DNA from: CAZAXU01 sp964489245
Lineage (GTDB): Bacteria > Bacteroidota > Bacteroidia > Flavobacteriales > Flavobacteriaceae
Reading direction: 5' to 3'
NCBI GenBank assembly: GCA_964489245.1
Contig: CAZAXU010000014.1
Span: 1-45,889, forward strand
DNA length: 45,889 nt
Shown here: one piece after another, positions 8,907-16,599 of the stretch
Layout of the letters: each line of letters starts with the position of its first letter
Position numbering within the stretch: position 1 is the first letter of the stretch
The notes under the pieces: generated by a model
Database searches by the model: none
What the model was told of the DNA's origin: nothing
Seen by the model: only the letters and a program-made list of their open reading frames with translations
Position numbers and translations under genes: made by a program

Positions 8907-9879
8907 TATCGACGTGTTTCATATCAAATCAAAACAAGATTTTGAAACAAAAGCCTTGAAAATTTTCAAGTTTCAAGCTATTCACAATGCTGTTTATAAT
9001 AAATTTATTAAACTTTTAAACATCAACCCTAAAACGATTGACAACATTTATAAAATTCCTTTTCTTCCAATCTCCTTTTTCAAAGATTATCGCATTGTTT
9101 CTGAAAGAGAACCTTATGATGCCTTGTTTCAAAGCAGCGGCACAACAGGCATAAACCGAAGTAAACATTTCGTAAAAAACATTAAAATCTATGAGCAAAG
9201 TTTTTTCAACGGTTTTGAATACTTCTACGGCAAAACAGAAGACTACGTTATTTTGGCCTTACTCCCTTCATACTTGGAACAACAAGCTTCTTCATTGGTC
9301 TATATGGTGCAAGAACTCATCAAAAAATCTAATCGTCAAGAAAGCAATTTTTACTTGTATGAACATCAAAAACTAGCTGATACGCTTCATGATTTAGACC
9401 AATCCGGAAACAAAATATTATTGATTGGTGTTTCTTATGCCTTGCTTGATTTGATTGAAAAATATAAATTTAAACTAAACAATGTTATTGTTATGGAAAC
9501 CGGTGGAATGAAAGGCAGGAGAAAAGAAATACTCCGAGAAGAACTTCATCAAAAACTTAAGAAAGGATTTGGCGTCCAACACATTCATTCCGAATATGGC
9601 ATGACCGAGCTTTTAAGCCAATCTTATTCCAAGGGAAATGGAATTTTTGAAAGTGTTCCTTGGAAAAAAATACTGGTTCGAGACCCTGAAGACCCGATGA
9701 GTTATTTGCCAAAAGGTAAAACCGGAGGAATTAATATCATTGATTTGGCGAATATTTATTCCTGCTCGTTCATTGCCACCCAAGATTTAGGAAAAATATA
9801 TTCGGATAATTCTTTTGAAATACTCGGAAGATTTGACCACTCTGATATCAGAGGGTGCAATTTATTGGTTGTGAATTAA
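8890..9879 (+). CDS. LuxE-like acyl-protein synthetase family protein
   Basis: A 329-residue protein of the acyl-protein synthetase (LuxE) group within the adenylate-forming superfamily. It has a phosphate-loop-like ALFQSSGTTGINRSKH (near residue 77), a METGGMKGRRKE block and SEYGMTELLSQSY, the counterpart of the usual YG-TE motif. Such proteins activate a carboxylate by adenylation; no substrate can be assigned, and there are no luxCD partners nearby, so a bioluminescence role is not implied. The ATG lies within the end of the S41 gene (17-nt overlap). The stop overlaps the stop of the convergent ahcY. Confidence 0.8.
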   Translation: MCLPDNIDVFHIKSKQDFETKALKIFKFQAIHNAVYNKFIKLLNINPKTIDNIYKIPFLPISFFKDYRIVSEREPYDALFQSSGTTGINRSKHFVKNIKIYEQSFFNGFEYFYGKTEDYVILALLPSYLEQQASSLVYMVQELIKKSNRQESNFYLYEHQKLADTLHDLDQSGNKILLIGVSYALLDLIEKYKFKLNNVIVMETGGMKGRRKEILREELHQKLKKGFGVQHIHSEYGMTELLSQSYSKGNGIFESVPWKKILVRDPEDPMSYLPKGKTGGINIIDLANIYSCSFIATQDLGKIYSDNSFEILGRFDHSDIRGCNLLVVN

Positions 9880-11186
9880 TATCTGTAATAATCCGGTTTA
9901 TACGGTCCTTCCTTTTTAACTCCGATATAAGCAGCCTGTTCTTCCGTAAGTTCATCCAGTTCTACATTCAATTTTTTTAGATGCAATCTCGCCACCATCT
10001 CGTCTAAATGTTTGGGCAACATATAAACCTTATTCTCATATTTATCATTATGATTCCATAATTCCATCTGTGCCAATACTTGATTGGTGAATGAATTACT
10101 CATCACAAAACTGGGATGTCCGGTGGCTACTCCCAAATTCATTAATCTCCCTTCAGCCAATACAATAATATCTTTACCGTTAACCGTAAATTTATCAACT
10201 TGTGGTTTTATGGTATCTTTGGTATGTCCATGGTTTTTTTCCAGCCAAGCCATATCAATCTCATTATCAAAATGTCCTATATTTCCTACAACCACTTTGT
10301 CTTTCATCATTTCAAAATGCTTGCCGGTGATAATATTTTTATTTCCTGTTGCCGTAATCACAATATCCGCCTGTTGAACCACATCTTCCATTTTTCTGAC
10401 CTCATAGCCTTCCATGGCGGCTTGCAAAGCACAAATCGGGTCTATTTCAGTCACAATCACTCTTGAACCTGAGCCTCTAAATGAAGCTGCAGTGCCTTTG
10501 CCTACATCTCCATATCCGGCAACTACAACCACTTTGCCCGCTAACATCAAATCTGTTCCTCTTCGTACAGCATCTACCGCACTTTCTCTACACCCGTATT
10601 TATTGTCAAATTTGGATTTGGTCACAGAGTCATTTACATTTATGGCAGGTATGGGGAGCGTGCCATTTTTCATTCTTTCGTAAAGCCTGTGAACTCCCGT
10701 GGTAGTTTCTTCCGTAATCCCCTTGATTCCTGCTGCCAGTTCCGGATAATTATCCAACACCATATTGGTCAAATCTCCTCCGTCATCCAATATCATGTTG
10801 AGCGGTTTGCCGTCATCAAAGAACAAAACTTGTTGCGTTGCCCAGTTATATTCTTCTTCTGACATGCCTTTCCATGCAAAAACAGGAATTCCTCGCTTGG
10901 CAATAGCTGCCGCCGCATGATCTTGCGTAGAAAAGATATTACAGGTTGTCCATCTGACTTCTGCTCCCAACTCAATCAATGTTTCTATTAAAACCGCCGT
11001 CTGAATGGTCATGTGCAAACTTCCACCGATTCTAGCTCCTTTCAAAGGCTTTTGTCCGGCATATTCTTTCCTCAATGACATCAATCCGGGCATCTCGGCT
11101 TCAGCGAGCTTGATTTCTTTTCTCCCCCAACCCGATAGTGAAATATCTTTTACTTTATAAGAGATTCTTTGCGTGTTTGAACTCAT
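9876..11186 (-). CDS. ahcY: Adenosylhomocysteinase
   Basis: This enzyme hydrolyses S-adenosylhomocysteine to adenosine and homocysteine, keeping methylation going. The 436-residue protein is of standard length. It shows the NAD-binding Rossmann segment VVVAGYGDVGKGTAASF followed by VTEIDPICALQAAMEGY. It also has the substrate-site blocks TCNIFSTQDHAAAAI, DDGGDLTNMV and GVATGHPSFVMSNSFTNQVLAQ, and the C-terminal KPDYYRY tail that reaches the neighbouring subunit. It is apparently monocistronic. Its TAA overlaps the LuxE-like gene's TAA on the other strand. Confidence 0.96.
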   Translation of the reverse strand: MSSNTQRISYKVKDISLSGWGRKEIKLAEAEMPGLMSLRKEYAGQKPLKGARIGGSLHMTIQTAVLIETLIELGAEVRWTTCNIFSTQDHAAAAIAKRGIPVFAWKGMSEEEYNWATQQVLFFDDGKPLNMILDDGGDLTNMVLDNYPELAAGIKGITEETTTGVHRLYERMKNGTLPIPAINVNDSVTKSKFDNKYGCRESAVDAVRRGTDLMLAGKVVVVAGYGDVGKGTAASFRGSGSRVIVTEIDPICALQAAMEGYEVRKMEDVVQQADIVITATGNKNIITGKHFEMMKDKVVVGNIGHFDNEIDMAWLEKNHGHTKDTIKPQVDKFTVNGKDIIVLAEGRLMNLGVATGHPSFVMSNSFTNQVLAQMELWNHNDKYENKVYMLPKHLDEMVARLHLKKLNVELDELTEEQAAYIGVKKEGPYKPDYYRY

Positions 11187-11205
11187 TTTTCCTTGATATT
11201 TTTCG

Positions 11206-11213
11206 TAAAAGTA
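11206..11213 (-). promoter_or_regulatory. Possible -7 element of ahcY
   Basis: The minus strand reads TACTTTTA followed by CG, one mismatch from TAnnTTTG, 19 nt before the ahcY ATG. No -33 TTG is obvious. Confidence 0.3.
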
Positions 11214-11270
11214 AAAATTATAATCTAATAATCATAAATTTTCTCTGAAACTTTTATTACATATATCTAT

Positions 11271-11301
11271 TTGCCGTTTCATGATATATATCATACTTTT
11301 G
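11271..11301 (+). promoter_or_regulatory. Promoter of the DUF3365 lipoprotein gene with embedded palindrome
   Basis: TTG (11271-11273), a 20-bp spacer and TACTTTTG (11294-11301) form a canonical Bacteroidota promoter 24 nt before the ATG. The spacer holds a perfect 14-bp palindrome, ATGATATATATCAT (11281-11294). Its TGAT-N4-ATCA core resembles the CRP/FNR-family site TTGAT-N4-ATCAA. Confidence 0.65.
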
Positions 11302-11325
11302 CATCCATAATCCAAATATCAAAAA

Positions 11326-11940
11326 ATGAAAAAATTACTATTAACTCTCATTGTTTTAAGCGGACTTCTTGCTTGCCAAAACAAGACAAAAAAAGAGGTG
11401 AAAGAAGAAACAAAGCAAAAAGAGACATCTTCAAGAAAAATTGATTTCAAAGTTTATAAGACGAAAGGCAAAGAGATTGCCATGGAAACCTTTAAAATTT
11501 TTAAAGCAAATATTGAAAAAACAGGCAAAGAGAAAGGCTTGCCTGAGGTGGTTTCTTTTTGTCACGATAATGCTGAAAAACTAACCGACAGTTTGTCTAA
11601 AATATATGGTGTTGAGATGAAAAGAGTTTCTCATAGACTGAGAAATCAAGACAATAAGCCGAATGTAGATGAAAAGGCAATTATTGAAAATTATTTGGCT
11701 GCACAAGAAGATCATAAAGAATTGACACCAATCGTGATGAAAGATGAGGAAGGATTTGTTCATTTTTATGCGCCCATCAAAATCAAAGAAAAATGCTTGC
11801 AATGTCACGGAATTCCTTCAAAAGATATCAAAGCCGTTGTATTGAAAAAAATAAAGAAACATTATCCTGAAGATAAAGCAACAGGATTCCGTTTAGGAGA
11901 ACTTCGAGGAATTTGGGATATCAGGTTCAAAAAAGAATAG
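11326..11940 (+). CDS. DUF3365-type haem-binding lipoprotein
   Basis: A 204-residue exported lipoprotein: hydrophobic signal, lipobox LLAC with Cys17, then a lysine/glutamate-rich linker. Residues about 45-200 match the Tll0287-like DUF3365 domain. A c-type haem motif CLQCH (Cys157, Cys160, His161) is followed by G-I-P, and the ending GFRLGELRGIWDIRF is typical of the family. DUF3365 proteins are thought to be sensory or redox haem proteins; this one has no attached kinase or cyclase domain, so its role is open. It has its own promoter and terminator. Confidence 0.82.
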   Translation: MKKLLLTLIVLSGLLACQNKTKKEVKEETKQKETSSRKIDFKVYKTKGKEIAMETFKIFKANIEKTGKEKGLPEVVSFCHDNAEKLTDSLSKIYGVEMKRVSHRLRNQDNKPNVDEKAIIENYLAAQEDHKELTPIVMKDEEGFVHFYAPIKIKEKCLQCHGIPSKDIKAVVLKKIKKHYPEDKATGFRLGELRGIWDIRFKKE

Positions 11941-11955
11941 CATAAATTTTTCTAC

Positions 11956-11984
11956 AAAAAAGGGCGAATTCTCGCCCTTTTTTT
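11956..11984. terminator. Bidirectional intrinsic terminator
   Basis: The stems AAAAAAGGGCGA and TCGCCCTTTTTT surround the loop ATTC, with A6 and T7 on the two sides. It lies between the convergent DUF3365 (+) and OmpA-family (-) genes and can serve both. Confidence 0.9.
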
Positions 11985-12043
11985 AATTCCGTTTCTTTTG
12001 AACTAATCCATATTTGACATATCGTATCAAGTATATTTCAAAC

Positions 12044-13000
12044 TTATTCAGACTTCAGCAGATTCATAATCTTATCCAAATTTGGAGTCAGAATCACTTC
12101 TATTCTTCTATTTTTTGCTCTCCCTTGTGAGGTTTTGTTGTCGTCAATCGGATGATATTTGCTCCTGCCGGCAGCAATCAGTCTTGTTGGGTCAATATGT
12201 TTGTTTTTGAGCAACTGCCGCACAACAGATGTTGCTCTTTTTACGGATAAGTCCCAATTATCTGCCAAGGCTCCCTTGGTATGATAAGGAACGTTATCAG
12301 TATGCCCTTCAATCATAATCTCTATATCCGGATTGATGGATAATACATTTGCAATGGTCTTAATTGCATTTCTTCCGTTTTGTTTCACTCGCCAACTACC
12401 GGATGGAAAAAGCAACTTATTTTCCATAGAAACATATACTTTTCCGTTCTTTTGCTCCACTTTCAAACCTTGTCCTATAAAAGAATTTAGAGCAGTTGAG
12501 AGAGAATTTTTCAAATCATTCAAAGATTGATCTTTTTCTGCCATCAAGGCTTCCATTTGTGAAATCTTCTGTCCGCGTTTTGCCAACTCGGTTTTCATTT
12601 TTTCCAATCGTTGCTCTTCTTTAATCAAATCAGCTTCTTTTTTTTCCAGTTTTTTTAGTAGTTTTTTATTTTTTTCCGCCTCAAAAGCCAGAGTCTGTTT
12701 GCTGTTTCTTGAAAGTGCATCATAACTTGACTGCATCTTCTTGAAAGTCGCATCTTTGACATCATACAATTTTTTTAGATTATCATAATTCTTTTTCATG
12801 CCTTCATAATCAATTTTCATCAAATCTAATTCCGATTGACATTTTACAGATGCGTTTTCCAGCTTATTGAGTTTGGTTTTCAATTCTTCATTTTCACTTC
12901 TGGCTTTGATATATTTGTCATCCAACTCAGCATATTTTTTTTGAGTAACACAAGAGGACAAGAGCAGTATGGAAAATAATACTAAAACAATTCTTTTCAT
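12044..13000 (-). CDS. OmpA-family peptidoglycan-binding lipoprotein
   Basis: A 318-residue cell-envelope protein. It starts with a lipoprotein signal ending LLSSC (Cys17). About 140 residues of charged heptad-like coiled coil (residues about 25-165) follow, then a C-terminal OmpA/MotB domain. The latter is recognised by MIEGHTDNVPY, WDLSVKRATSVVRQL and GRAKNRRIEV, the residues that grip diaminopimelate in peptidoglycan. Outer-membrane anchoring through the lipid with the OmpA domain on the wall is the expected arrangement. A -7 element lies upstream at 13032-13039, so the gene is probably separate from the rnc operon. Confidence 0.9.
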   Translation of the reverse strand: MKRIVLVLFSILLLSSCVTQKKYAELDDKYIKARSENEELKTKLNKLENASVKCQSELDLMKIDYEGMKKNYDNLKKLYDVKDATFKKMQSSYDALSRNSKQTLAFEAEKNKKLLKKLEKKEADLIKEEQRLEKMKTELAKRGQKISQMEALMAEKDQSLNDLKNSLSTALNSFIGQGLKVEQKNGKVYVSMENKLLFPSGSWRVKQNGRNAIKTIANVLSINPDIEIMIEGHTDNVPYHTKGALADNWDLSVKRATSVVRQLLKNKHIDPTRLIAAGRSKYHPIDDNKTSQGRAKNRRIEVILTPNLDKIMNLLKSE

Positions 13001-13031
13001 TTCTTTCAGGTTTTTATATAATTTAAGAACT

Positions 13032-13039
13032 CAAATATA
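13032..13039 (-). promoter_or_regulatory. -7 element of the OmpA-family gene
   Basis: The minus strand reads TATATTTG, a perfect TAnnTTTG match, 31 nt before the ATG. No -33 TTG is visible. Confidence 0.45.
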
Positions 13040-13094
13040 CTAAGTTTTATTTGAGAATATTAAAAAAAATATTTAGGAGGAAATCTCTATACGT

Positions 13095-13574
13095 TTAAAG
13101 TCTAAAAATTGGGAAAGGAGATTTAATTTGATTCAAATCAATATCAATCCATTTCAACAAATGGACGGATTTATAATTTTCTTTTAAAAAATCATAGGTA
13201 TATTTACTGTATTGCGGCGTGAATAAAAGATAATTTACCGTCTTAATTTCAGGAAAAAGATAAAAAGCTTCTTCCGTGCTAAAAAGGCTTCCGGGAGTGT
13301 TCATTTCCACCAAACTTTCATTATGCAACAATCGGATTCTGTTGTTTTGTTCATCCTCGGATGTATGAAACAGAGAAAATTCCAATTTCATATTGCCTCT
13401 TTCCACTTGATAGGTTTTTTCATAAAGATGGAAATCACAAACAAAAAGTCTATTCAGTTCATATGCAACCTGATAAGAAGGCATAGACGTCTTTATTCCA
13501 ACAAACGAATATTCCATTTCCGATGGAAGATCATCAAAACTCAAAACATATTTTTTCTTTCTATGCTTTGCCAT
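13095..13574 (-). CDS. IPExxxVDY family protein
   Basis: A 159-residue protein of unknown function. I recognise it as the small Bacteroidota IPExxxVDY family from its position right after rnc and from its sequence pattern. The naming motif is present in altered form as FPEIKTVNY (near residues 106-114). The N-terminus is lysine-rich (AKHRKKKY). No signal peptide, membrane segment or catalytic motif is visible. It overlaps the end of rnc by 14 nt and is the last gene of the acpP-fabF-rnc unit; pyruvate kinase, often next in other flavobacteria, is not here. Confidence 0.75.
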   Translation of the reverse strand: MAKHRKKKYVLSFDDLPSEMEYSFVGIKTSMPSYQVAYELNRLFVCDFHLYEKTYQVERGNMKLEFSLFHTSEDEQNNRIRLLHNESLVEMNTPGSLFSTEEAFYLFPEIKTVNYLLFTPQYSKYTYDFLKENYKSVHLLKWIDIDLNQIKSPFPIFRL

Positions 13575-14301
13575 TTATGTCGGGTTTAATCATATAATAG
13601 GCTCGTCTGGCTGCTATTTCTTCTGCTTTTTTCTTTTTTGCAGATCTTCCCTGACTAATTTTCTTTTGATTTATATAAAAATGAACTTTATAATAAGATG
13701 AGTTTCCGTTGTTGACATCGTTCTGTGATACAAATTTATAAGAAAGATGTTTTTTTTGTGCCCACTCAATCATATAACTCTTATAACTGCTTATCTTTCG
13801 ATCCAATCTCTCCAAATCTATATAAGGATCAATCATATTTTTGTATATGAATTCTCGGGCGCCCTCAAAACCTCTATCTAAAAATATAGCGCCAACCAAA
13901 GCCTCATACAAATTGCCTGAAATATCTTTTCCAAATTGTTTTGACGAATTATAACTAAGCAATAAATCTGCTATTTTCAGATTTTCTCCTAATTCATTTA
14001 AATGTTTTCGGTTGACAATTTTGGAACGCATCACCGTGAGCTCTCCCTCATTGGCATGAGGCAACTCTTCAAAAAGATAGGCGGAGATTATAGTCTCAAT
14101 TGCTGCATCTCCTAAAAATTCCAAACGTTCAAAGTTAATTCTGTACCCGTTTTTATCCTTTATATTTTGAGATTTATGCGTTAAGGCTTCCTCATATAAA
14201 TGGATGTTCTTCGGCTTAAACGGCAAGATTACTTTCAAGCTTTCCTGTAAAGTATTTTCAGGTAGTTTTTGGGGAAGAAATATTTTTGAAAGTAGCTTCA
14301 A
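13561..14301 (-). CDS. rnc: Ribonuclease III
   Basis: A 246-residue dsRNA-specific endonuclease that matures rRNA and cuts structured mRNAs. The signature ERLEFLGDAAIET supplies Glu61 and Asp65; a second acidic cluster is in GNLYEALVGAIFLDRGF. A C-terminal dsRNA-binding domain ends SAKKKKAEEIAARRAYYMI. The start is a TTG: no ATG or GTG occurs in frame between the fabF stop and the conserved region, and the TTG lies 10 nt past that stop, so expression is probably coupled to fabF. It overlaps the downstream gene by 14 nt. This enzyme would be the natural processor of the long duplexes predicted in the pur cluster of the same window. Confidence 0.94.
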   Translation of the reverse strand: MKLLSKIFLPQKLPENTLQESLKVILPFKPKNIHLYEEALTHKSQNIKDKNGYRINFERLEFLGDAAIETIISAYLFEELPHANEGELTVMRSKIVNRKHLNELGENLKIADLLLSYNSSKQFGKDISGNLYEALVGAIFLDRGFEGAREFIYKNMIDPYIDLERLDRKISSYKSYMIEWAQKKHLSYKFVSQNDVNNGNSSYYKVHFYINQKKISQGRSAKKKKAEEIAARRAYYMIKPDINGKA

Positions 14302-14311
14302 AAAATTAGTT

Positions 14312-15559
14312 TCAAATTTTTCCGAAAATTATTGAGGCATTATGCCCTCCAAAACCAAATGTGTTGCTAATTGCAACATTGATTTCTTTTTCTTGTGCTT
14401 CGTTGAATGTAAAATTCAATGCCGAGTCAATTTCAGGATCATCCGTAAAATGATTGATTGTTGGAGGAACAATTCCGTTTTTTATTGTCAAAATAGAGGC
14501 AATTGCTTCAACAGCTCCGGCAGCACCCAACAAGTGCCCTGTCATTGACTTGGTAGAGCTGATATTCAATTTATAGGCATGTTCTCCAAAAACACGCTTA
14601 ATTGCCTTTACTTCTGAAATATCACCAAGTGGAGTTGATGTTCCATGCACATTGACATAATCAACCGCTTGTGGTTGCAAATTAGCATCTTTCAAGGCAT
14701 TCTCCATCACTCTTCCGGCTCCTTCTCCTTCAGGATGCGGTGCCGTCATATGATAGGCATCTCCCGAAAGACCTACACCTAAAATTTCTGCATAAATTTT
14801 TACGCCTCGAGCTTTTGCATGCTCATAAGTTTCCAAAATCACAGCGCCTCCTCCTTCTCCAACAATAAATCCATCACGATCTTTGTCAAAAGGACGAGAT
14901 GCTGTCTTAGGATCGTCATTTCTGGTAGAAAGAGCTCTAAGTGCATTAAATCCGGCAACACCTGAAATAGTTGCAGATGCTTCTGCGCCTCCGGTAACCA
15001 TCACATCTGCCATTCCCAATCTCAACAGATTATAAGCATCAATGATTGCGTTCGAAGAAGTTGCACATGCAGAAACCGTAGCATAATTTGGTCCGTAGAA
15101 CTTATGCTCTATGGAAATCAAACCTGCCGCAATATCAGAAATCATTTTGGGAATAAAGAAAGGATTATATCTTGGAGTTCCGTCGCCCGTTGCAAAATTG
15201 CTGACTTCTTCTTCAAAAGTTCTTAATCCCCCGATTCCCGAACCAAATACCACACCTACTCTGGTACGGTCTAATTTTTCATCATCAAAGTTTGCATCGG
15301 CAATTGCTTCTTTTGTCGCAATCATGGCAAACTGTGCATAAAGATCCATTTTCCGAACTTCTTTTCTGTCAAAGTGTTCCAATGGATCGTAGTTCTTAAC
15401 CTCACAAGCAAAACGAGTTTTGAATTTAGAAGCATCAAACCTGGTAATAGGTGCAGCACCACTGGTTCCGGAAACTAATCCTTCCCAGTATTCTTGCACA
15501 TTATTGCCAATCGGCGTTAATGCTCCTAAACCCGTTACAACAACTCGTTTTAATTCCAT
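14312..15559 (-). CDS. fabF: 3-oxoacyl-[acyl-carrier-protein] synthase II
   Basis: This condensing enzyme elongates acyl-ACP with malonyl-ACP in fatty acid synthesis. The 415-residue protein has the nucleophile Cys165 in TVSACATSSNAI and the two catalytic histidines in VHGTSTPLGD and MTGHLLGAAGA. It ends with FGFGGHNASIIF. The gene starts 11 nt after acpP, its substrate carrier, and the same promoter should drive both. Confidence 0.96.
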   Translation of the reverse strand: MELKRVVVTGLGALTPIGNNVQEYWEGLVSGTSGAAPITRFDASKFKTRFACEVKNYDPLEHFDRKEVRKMDLYAQFAMIATKEAIADANFDDEKLDRTRVGVVFGSGIGGLRTFEEEVSNFATGDGTPRYNPFFIPKMISDIAAGLISIEHKFYGPNYATVSACATSSNAIIDAYNLLRLGMADVMVTGGAEASATISGVAGFNALRALSTRNDDPKTASRPFDKDRDGFIVGEGGGAVILETYEHAKARGVKIYAEILGVGLSGDAYHMTAPHPEGEGAGRVMENALKDANLQPQAVDYVNVHGTSTPLGDISEVKAIKRVFGEHAYKLNISSTKSMTGHLLGAAGAVEAIASILTIKNGIVPPTINHFTDDPEIDSALNFTFNEAQEKEINVAISNTFGFGGHNASIIFGKI

Positions 15560-15570
15560 GCTATAAAATC

Positions 15571-15804
15571 TTAGATATTTCCTTCAATGTATTTTACAGC
15601 TTGACCAACAGTTTGAATTTGTTCAGCTTGATCATCCGGAATTTGAATATCAAATTCTTTTTCGAATTCCATAATCAATTCAACTGTGTCAAGCGAATCA
15701 GCTCCTAGGTCAGTTGTAAAGTTAGCTTCTGGGGTAACATCGTTCTCGTCAACGCCTAATTTGTCAACGATAATTGCTTTTACTCTTGATGTAATGTCAG
15801 ACAT
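15571..15804 (-). CDS. acpP: Acyl carrier protein
   Basis: A 77-residue acidic protein carrying growing acyl chains on a phosphopantetheine arm. The modified serine is Ser37 in the perfectly conserved GADSLDTVELIMEFE motif. It is the first gene of acpP-fabF-rnc-IPExxxVDY, with a canonical promoter 31 nt upstream. Confidence 0.97.
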   Translation of the reverse strand: MSDITSRVKAIIVDKLGVDENDVTPEANFTTDLGADSLDTVELIMEFEKEFDIQIPDDQAEQIQTVGQAVKYIEGNI

Positions 15805-15835
15805 AATTTTAAATTTTAATTAGTATTTATTTCGG

Positions 15836-15864
15836 CAAAAATAGCAAACTTTATAAAAATACAA
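15836..15864 (-). promoter_or_regulatory. acpP operon promoter (TTG-N18-TATTTTTG)
   Basis: On the minus strand TTG (15864-15862), an 18-bp spacer and TATTTTTG (15843-15836) give the same geometry and -7 sequence as the gdhA promoter. Confidence 0.65.
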
Positions 15865-15982
15865 GTTTTTTTAGCCTTTTTTTTCAAGTGACACCTGACA
15901 AAGGTCGTGCCAAGATTATCTTTAATCGATGATTTTGACGATTCACTTTTTTTATTGACCTTTGTAAAAGTAATGTTTTTTT

Positions 15983-16480
15983 ATGAATAAAGAACCCTAT
16001 AGCATATTAATTTATACCGATGGTGCCGCAAAAGGAAACCCCGGACCCGGCGGCTATGGCATTGTGATGAAAACCAGCGATGGAAAATTTGAAAAAAGAT
16101 TCTCAAAAGGTTTTCGCCTGACAACCAATAACAGAATGGAACTCTTGGCTGTAATTGATGCATTGAAAAAAATAAAAGATAAACATTTGAAAATTGAAAT
16201 TTATTCTGATTCTAAATATGTTGTCGATGCCGTCAATAAAGATTGGATTAGTAAATGGGTTAGACAATACTTTGCTAAAACAAAAAATCCGGACTTGTGG
16301 AAAGAATACATAAAAACAGCCAAAAACTTAGACATCAGTATTCATTGGATTAAAGGACATAACAATCATCCAGAAAACGAAATCTGCGATAAACTCGCTG
16401 TAAAAGCTTCAAACGGAAAAAACTTGGAAATTGATGCTGCCTACGAAAAATCTAAAAAAGAACCGGACGGTTTATTTTGA
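15983..16480 (+). CDS. rnhA: Ribonuclease HI
   Basis: A 165-residue endonuclease that removes RNA from RNA-DNA hybrids. The four metal-binding carboxylates are all present: Asp13 in YTDGAAKGNPGPGGYG, Glu53 in NRMELLAVIDAL, Asp76 in YSDSKYVVDAV and Asp136 in ENEICDKLA, with His126 in KGHNNHPEN. It is slightly longer than the 155-residue enterobacterial enzyme because of a short charged tail. It is divergent from acpP; no clear -7 box was found. Confidence 0.95.
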   Translation: MNKEPYSILIYTDGAAKGNPGPGGYGIVMKTSDGKFEKRFSKGFRLTTNNRMELLAVIDALKKIKDKHLKIEIYSDSKYVVDAVNKDWISKWVRQYFAKTKNPDLWKEYIKTAKNLDISIHWIKGHNNHPENEICDKLAVKASNGKNLEIDAAYEKSKKEPDGLF

Positions 16481-16567
16481 TTAAATCCGAAATAGAAATA
16501 AAAAAACAGTTTTGTTCATATGAATTTTATCGGTTTTTAATTCTTTATTTAAAACTTAATTAATCAC

Positions 16568-16575
16568 TATATTTG
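16568..16575 (+). promoter_or_regulatory. -7 element of leuS
   Basis: TATATTTG followed by CGG is a perfect consensus match lying 24 nt before the ATG at 16600. It overlaps the alternative in-frame TTG at 16573, so it decides the start codon. Confidence 0.55.
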
Positions 16576-16599
16576 CGGACTAAATTATTGTATTGGAAA

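Noticed and set aside
8890..9879. Bioluminescence function for the LuxE-like gene
   Set aside because: No luxA, B, C or D genes nearby; LuxE-like domains are widespread in non-luminous Bacteroidota.
15805..15982. Structured RNA or riboswitch upstream of acpP or rnhA
   Set aside because: The sequence is AT-rich with no convincing stem set; only the acpP promoter is recognisable.
16573..16599. TTG start nine codons upstream for leuS, and similar TTG extensions for the dCMP deaminase, upp and the THUMP methyltransferase
   Set aside because: Each extension overlaps or crowds a -7 element or a terminator stem, and a well-placed ATG follows at the usual family start.
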